Source of the DNA: Candidatus Berkelbacteria bacterium
GTDB lineage: Bacteria; Patescibacteriota; UBA1384; 2-12-FULL-50-11
DNA: 7,886 nucleotides
Direction: 5' to 3'
Assembly: GCA_024654065.1 (NCBI GenBank)
Contig: JANLIQ010000069.1
Coordinates: 1 to 7,886 of the forward strand
Part shown: in pieces, positions 4,889 to 7,886 of the stretch
Layout of the letters: the number at the start of each line of letters is the position of its first letter
Position numbering within the stretch: the stretch's first letter is position 1
Made by a program: the position numbers and the translations under genes
The notes under the pieces: model-generated
The model's input: the letters and a program-made list of their open reading frames with translations, nothing else
What the model was told of the DNA's origin: nothing
Databases searched by the model: none

Positions 4889-6064
4889 ATGGAAATTAAA
4901 CAGCGGGAACTTCCCAACTCGCGTCTGCAATTTACCGTCGATCTAACAGTTGACGAAGTAACGAAACATTTTGAGCAGGCGTTGGCTCGCCTGGCTAATT
5001 CGGTGAAATTACCAGGTTTTCGTCCGGGAAAAGCCCCGGCGAATTTAGTTAAAGAACAGATCGATCAGACCAAGCTTCGTGAGGAGGCCTACGGTCTGGC
5101 GGTACAATCCGCCTGGCGAGAAGCTGTGAAAAATCTAAAAGAATTGCCTATCCAGGATCCAGAGGTAGAATTAGGAGATTTCGAGGAAGGCAAAATGACT
5201 AAATTAACCTTTGAATTTGATGTTCGGCCGGAGGTCAAAGTTGGCTCGTGGCAGAAAATTAAACTTGGCAAGACCAAGGAGGAGGAAGTGTCTGACGCCG
5301 AAGTGGGCGAGTTGATCGATTCGCTCCGCCGAGCCCATGCCAAAACAATCGCCAAACTCACTCCCGCCGCGTCGGGCGACAAAGTTCATGTCAATTTCTC
5401 CGGCTCGCTAGGCGGTGTGCGACAAGATAAGTTGTCGAGCAAAGAGTTCCCTCTGATAATCGGCCAAGCCAACACGATTCCGGGCTTTGACGAGCAAGTA
5501 CTGGGGCTGAAAAAGGGCGATACCAAGAAGTTTTCGTTGACATTCCCTAAAGACCATTTTGATAAAACACTAGCGACCAAATTGGTCGACTTCGAAGCCG
5601 AAGTTACAGAAGTATTCGATGTCATACTGCCTGAACTAAACGATGAATTTGCCAAAGGGTTTGGCCATACAAAAGCCGAGCAATTACGAAAAGCGATTAA
5701 GGAAGATATCGGCACTCGAAAAAGTGACGAACAATTTATCAATCAAAAAGCTCGCTGGTTGGCCCAGTTTGAAAAATTGGTGAACTGCGACTTACCGGAA
5801 TCGTTGCTTGTAGCCGAAGTGGAACGCTCGCGCGGGGCCTGGCGAGCATTTTTACAAGAGCGACATATAAATGAAGGTGAGTGGCTAAAGACTCGGGAGA
5901 TTACATTAGAGCAGTTAGAAAAAGATTGGCATAAGGCCGCCGAAGCCTCTGTTAAAATTGGCTTAGGGTTAGCGGAAGTAGCCAAATCTCTGAAAAAAGA
6001 GCTTAAATCTAACGAGGAGTTTCAACAGCTCCTCGACGACCTCGTCAAGCAAGCGATTCAGTAA
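4889..6064 (+). CDS. tig: Trigger factor, ribosome-associated chaperone and prolyl isomerase
   Basis: 391 aa. It binds the ribosome at the peptide exit and shields nascent chains in the cytoplasm. Residues ~1-115 are the ribosome-binding domain, with the signature LPGFRPGKAP at 41-50. Residues ~160-245 are the FKBP-type isomerase domain (GDKVHVNFSG, FPLIIGQANTIPGFDEQVLG, KKFSLTFP). Residues ~246-391 are the helical C-terminal arms (LNDEFAKGFG onward). It is somewhat shorter than the usual ~430 residues, mainly in the C-terminal part. An open frame extends upstream to 4739, but the ATG at 4889 begins the conserved N-terminus (MEIKQRELPNSR) and has a promoter-like TATTAT six bases before it with no Shine-Dalgarno. 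tig and clpP are frequent neighbours; here hicBA separates them. Confidence 0.95.
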   Translation: MEIKQRELPNSRLQFTVDLTVDEVTKHFEQALARLANSVKLPGFRPGKAPANLVKEQIDQTKLREEAYGLAVQSAWREAVKNLKELPIQDPEVELGDFEEGKMTKLTFEFDVRPEVKVGSWQKIKLGKTKEEEVSDAEVGELIDSLRRAHAKTIAKLTPAASGDKVHVNFSGSLGGVRQDKLSSKEFPLIIGQANTIPGFDEQVLGLKKGDTKKFSLTFPKDHFDKTLATKLVDFEAEVTEVFDVILPELNDEFAKGFGHTKAEQLRKAIKEDIGTRKSDEQFINQKARWLAQFEKLVNCDLPESLLVAEVERSRGAWRAFLQERHINEGEWLKTREITLEQLEKDWHKAAEASVKIGLGLAEVAKSLKKELKSNEEFQQLLDDLVKQAIQ

Positions 6065-6071
6065 TGGTTTG

Positions 6072-6080
6072 TGCTAAAAT
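6072..6080 (+). promoter_or_regulatory. Extended -10 promoter for hicBA, leaderless layout
   Basis: TGC-TAAAAT is an extended -10, followed by GACTCC and then the hicB ATG at 6087. There is no matching -35, which extended -10 promoters can lack. Only 22 bases separate the tig stop from hicB, so read-through from tig is also possible. Confidence 0.5.
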
Positions 6081-6086
6081 GACTCC

Positions 6087-6353
6087 ATGAGCAGAAAAGC
6101 GACAAGGCGACTGCGTTACCGAGCGATCTTTCGACCCGAACCAGAAGGTGGTTTTACGGTCACTGTACCGTCGCTGCCAGGCTGTATCACTTACGGTGAG
6201 AATTTAAGCGAGGCCAAGATAATGGGTCGAGAAGCAATCGAGCTTTATCTGGAAGATTTAGCGTCCCGCAACGAGACATTGCCCAACGACAACGACGCCT
6301 ACATGACTGATATCGAGGTGGCCAGTCCCGACGAAGTCCTGGCACATGCCTGA
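6087..6353 (+). CDS. hicB: HicB-family antitoxin
   Basis: 88 aa. Residues ~10-60 match the HicB partial RNase H-like fold: YRAIFRPEPEGGFTVTVPSL, then PGCITYGENLSEA and REAIELYLEDL. HicB proteins bind and neutralise the HicA mRNA interferase. The remaining ~28 residues are acidic and show no helix-turn-helix or ribbon-helix-helix sequence, so this form may lack its own DNA-binding domain and may not autoregulate in the usual way. It precedes and overlaps hicA by 8 bases, so the order is antitoxin then toxin, the reverse of the E. coli hicAB arrangement. No Shine-Dalgarno is present before the ATG, consistent with a leaderless start. Confidence 0.88.
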   Translation: MSRKATRRLRYRAIFRPEPEGGFTVTVPSLPGCITYGENLSEAKIMGREAIELYLEDLASRNETLPNDNDAYMTDIEVASPDEVLAHA

Positions 6354-6540
6354 CTCTCTGACATCGAGCCAACTAATCAAACTTCTCAAACAAAATGGTT
6401 TCGAGCTGACTCGCCAGAAGGGCAGTCATCAAATTTTCTACAGCATCAAAACTAAGCGGCGAGTGACTGTGCCGTTTCACCGTCGGGATCTACCCAAAGG
6501 CACGCTTAACGACATTCTCAAGCAAGCTGGCTTGAAGTAA
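6346..6540 (+). CDS. hicA: HicA-family mRNA interferase toxin
   Basis: 64 aa, normal for HicA. It has a double-stranded RNA-binding-like fold: SSQLIKLLKQNGFELTRQKG, then SHQIF with the conserved catalytic His28, then VTVPFHRRDLPKGTLNDILK. HicA cleaves mRNA independently of its position on the ribosome and halts translation until bound by HicB. The catalytic His and the PFH..DLPKGTL segment are intact, so it is predicted active. The start overlaps the hicB stop by 8 bases without a good Shine-Dalgarno, pointing to translational coupling that keeps toxin output below antitoxin. Confidence 0.92.
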   Translation: MPDSLTSSQLIKLLKQNGFELTRQKGSHQIFYSIKTKRRVTVPFHRRDLPKGTLNDILKQAGLK

Positions 6541-6560
6541 CGCAGGGTTTGCTTTACAAT
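6532..6560 (+). promoter_or_regulatory. Promoter of clpP, leaderless layout
   Basis: TTGAAG (6532-6537), an exact 17-base spacer and TACAAT (6555-6560). The clpP ATG follows seven bases later and lacks a Shine-Dalgarno. The -35 overlaps the end of hicA. Confidence 0.55.
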
Positions 6561-6567
6561 TTTCACA

Positions 6568-7164
6568 ATGTCTAAAGAGATTCAAAATCAGATCCTTGTT
6601 CCGATGGTCATCGAGAAAACCCAGTTCGGCGAACGGGCGTACGATATTTATTCGCGACTACTCAAAGACCGGATCATTTTTGTCGGCGGCGGGATCGACG
6701 ACCATGTGGCTAATTTGATTATGGCACAGCTTCTCTTTTTGGAATCTGAAAACGCTACCAAAGATATTCAGATGTATATCAATTCGCCGGGTGGATCGGT
6801 CTCGGCCGGACTAGCAATTTACGACACCATGAATCATATCAAGCCCGATATTTCGACGATCTGTATGGGTATGGCTGCCTCAATGGGGGCATTTTTGTTG
6901 GCTGGTGGTAAAAAAGGAAAGCGTTTTGCTCTACCGAATTCCCGAGTAATGCTTCATCAAGTAGCCGGAGGAACTGAAGGACAAGCCAGCGATATTGAAA
7001 TCCAAGCTCGGGAAATTGTCCGTATCAAAAAACAGATGAACGAAATCCTCTCCCAGAATACTGGCCAAAAACTGGAAAAAGTAGAAAAAGATACCGACCG
7101 CGACTACTGGATGTCGCCAGACGAAGCCAAAGACTACGGTTTGATCGACAAAGTGCTAAAGTAG
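6568..7164 (+). CDS. clpP: ATP-dependent Clp protease proteolytic subunit
   Basis: 198 aa, close to the usual ~195-207. ClpP forms the two-ring serine-protease chamber fed by ClpX or ClpA/C unfoldases in the cytoplasm. The catalytic triad is present with the same spacing as E. coli: Ser105 in GMAASMG, His130 in VMLHQ, and Asp179 in DTDRDYW. The oxyanion region INSPGGSVSAG (71-81) and the handle helix with QASDIEIQAREI are intact. The N-terminus VPMVIEKTQFGERAYDIYS is typical, with little or no propeptide. No clpX is visible in the window. Usually tig-clpP are adjacent; here hicBA lies between them, with only 27 bases from hicA to clpP and its own promoter-like sequence. Confidence 0.97.
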   Translation: MSKEIQNQILVPMVIEKTQFGERAYDIYSRLLKDRIIFVGGGIDDHVANLIMAQLLFLESENATKDIQMYINSPGGSVSAGLAIYDTMNHIKPDISTICMGMAASMGAFLLAGGKKGKRFALPNSRVMLHQVAGGTEGQASDIEIQAREIVRIKKQMNEILSQNTGQKLEKVEKDTDRDYWMSPDEAKDYGLIDKVLK

Positions 7165-7170
7165 CATTGA

Positions 7171-7186
7171 TTCAGCTTTGACTGAA
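7171..7186. other. Small hairpin between clpP and the Cys-rich gene
   Basis: TTCAG and CTGAA form a 5-bp stem with a six-base loop, just ahead of the AGGAGG at 7194. It may modulate translation of the next gene or be incidental. Confidence 0.3.
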
Positions 7187-7207
7187 CGAACCTAGGAGGT
7201 CGGAAGT

Positions 7208-7420
7208 ATGTGCGATAGTGCTTGTTGCGATTGCGGGGAGGGTGGCGGTGCCATAGAAATAGGTGTTCGACTGATTTCGAACGCCGAAGTCGAAGCAAAA
7301 CTCTCAATATCACTGATTGAGTTTGAACTTTCGGAAGCGAAGTGGTGGCAACTCGTTAGGCAAGTGAGCTTAGCGTGGCAACTGCGCCGTCTTCGTCAGA
7401 GTCTTGGCCGTGCCCCTTGA
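7208..7420 (+). CDS. 70-aa Cys-rich small protein, unrecognised
   Basis: The ATG at 7208 is preceded by a perfect AGGAGG (7194-7199) at 8-base spacing, the strongest Shine-Dalgarno in the window and the main evidence that the frame is translated. The product begins MCDSACCDCGEGGG, with four Cys in the first nine residues (a C-x3-CC-x-C cluster), and continues with an acidic stretch and an amphipathic, Trp/Arg-rich helix (WWQLVRQVSLAWQLRRLRQS). The Cys cluster could bind a metal; there is no family I recognise. It lies 43 bases after clpP and is probably carried on the same transcript, ending at a hairpin before the rRNA promoter. Confidence 0.55.
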   Translation: MCDSACCDCGEGGGAIEIGVRLISNAEVEAKLSISLIEFELSEAKWWQLVRQVSLAWQLRRLRQSLGRAP

Positions 7421-7430
7421 GGGAGCGGCC
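7406..7430 (+). terminator. Hairpin at the end of the clpP-containing transcript
   Basis: GGCCG/CGGCC (7406-7410 and 7426-7430) enclose an inner CCC/GGG stem with the loop TTGA. The stop codon at 7418-7420 lies in the loop. No T-run follows, so termination would be weak or factor-dependent. Confidence 0.35.
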
Positions 7431-7444
7431 AATTGTAATCGCTA

Positions 7445-7473
7445 TTGACGCCTTGCGTCTTATCCAATAAAAT
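7445..7473 (+). promoter_or_regulatory. rRNA operon promoter P1
   Basis: TTGACG (7445-7450), a 17-base spacer and TAAAAT (7468-7473), five of six matches at each element. It lies about 260 bases before the mature 16S start and after the last upstream gene. Confidence 0.7.
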
Positions 7474-7647
7474 CAGTAGTAAGTTCTAAGTCCTTTCCGA
7501 CCACGGGGCCGAAATGGAATTACAATTAGTTTATTAACAATTGACACAACCGTCAGTGAGTGTTTTCTGCCCCCGCAGAAGCATTCGAACATTTGGCGGT
7601 TGCAAGAATGCCAGTTTACGAGAATGGTTAATTACTCGTACCTAATG

Positions 7648-7656
7648 CAATAAAAT
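7648..7656 (+). promoter_or_regulatory. Possible second rRNA promoter -10 (P2)
   Basis: CAATAAAAT repeats the -10 region of P1 exactly (7465-7473). No matching -35 is found 16-18 bases upstream, so this is tentative. Confidence 0.25.
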
Positions 7657-7729
7657 GCGTTGGTGCCAAGCAGTAGGGGATTATATACGTCGCAAACCAA
7701 TGGTTTGCTCGTATTCCGCACTATGCGCT

Positions 7730-7886
<157 letters not shown>

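Larger units (their letters stand above)
7431..7729 (+). other. 16S rRNA leader region
   Basis: This stretch of about 300 bases has no gene. It holds a good promoter (7445-7473), a TTGACA at 7541-7546 without a convincing -10, a hairpin TTCTGC-CCCC-GCAGAA (7565-7580), a second CAATAAAAT (7648-7656), and an inverted repeat GCAAACCA/TGGTTTGC (7692-7708) close to the mature 5' end that may be part of the processing stem. I saw no clear boxA. Confidence 0.6.

Noticed and set aside
5089..5985. Several minus-strand frames of 61-118 aa
   Set aside because: All are antisense to tig, Ser-rich as expected from its complement, without family motifs.
7541..7569. Second rRNA promoter with TTGACA
   Set aside because: The -35 is perfect but no -10-like hexamer occurs 16-18 bases downstream (TTTCTG).

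Overview
The window looks like a chromosomal segment from a Candidate Phyla Radiation (Patescibacteria) bacterium. The evidence is indirect: a 16S rRNA 5' end with a strongly shortened helix 6 hairpin, a large single-pass surface protein carrying a module I associate with CPR genomes, a compact trigger factor (391 aa), an IS200-like REP-associated transposase, and very short or overlapping gene junctions. I cannot name a finer lineage.

Layout. Positions 1-4789 are read on the minus strand. In transcription order they hold: a RAYT-type transposase (4121-4789) flanked by same-orientation palindromic repeats; a membrane-anchored YbhB/PEBP-like protein (3348-4028); a tightly overlapping set of two tiny genes (56 and 47 aa) and a NYN/LabA-like nuclease (2236-3183); a 77-aa hypothetical ORF; and a large membrane-anchored surface protein that runs off the left edge (1-1947, at least 649 aa). 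From 4889 onward everything is on the plus strand: trigger factor (tig), a hicBA toxin-antitoxin pair, clpP, a 70-aa Cys-rich small protein, a roughly 300-base rRNA leader with a good promoter, and the first ~157 bases of 16S rRNA.

How it fits together. Trigger factor (nascent-chain chaperone) and ClpP (protease) are classic neighbours; here a hicBA module sits between them. Four genes in this stretch (the transposase, tig, hicB and clpP) have no Shine-Dalgarno sequence. Each instead has a -10-like hexamer ending 6-7 bases before the ATG, the layout expected for leaderless mRNAs. Several genes that follow another gene have purine-rich Shine-Dalgarno sequences. The transposase and tig are divergent, and the upstream transposase repeat lies between their starts.

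Points that stand out: the leaderless-promoter pattern; three copies of a transposase-linked palindrome, one reading through the 3' end of a small gene; repeat-derived DNA placed in frame inside a conserved module of the surface protein; and two overlapping micro-genes ahead of the NYN nuclease, one with an NYN-like FVDASGLY motif. I found no CRISPR array, tRNA or clearly new defence system.
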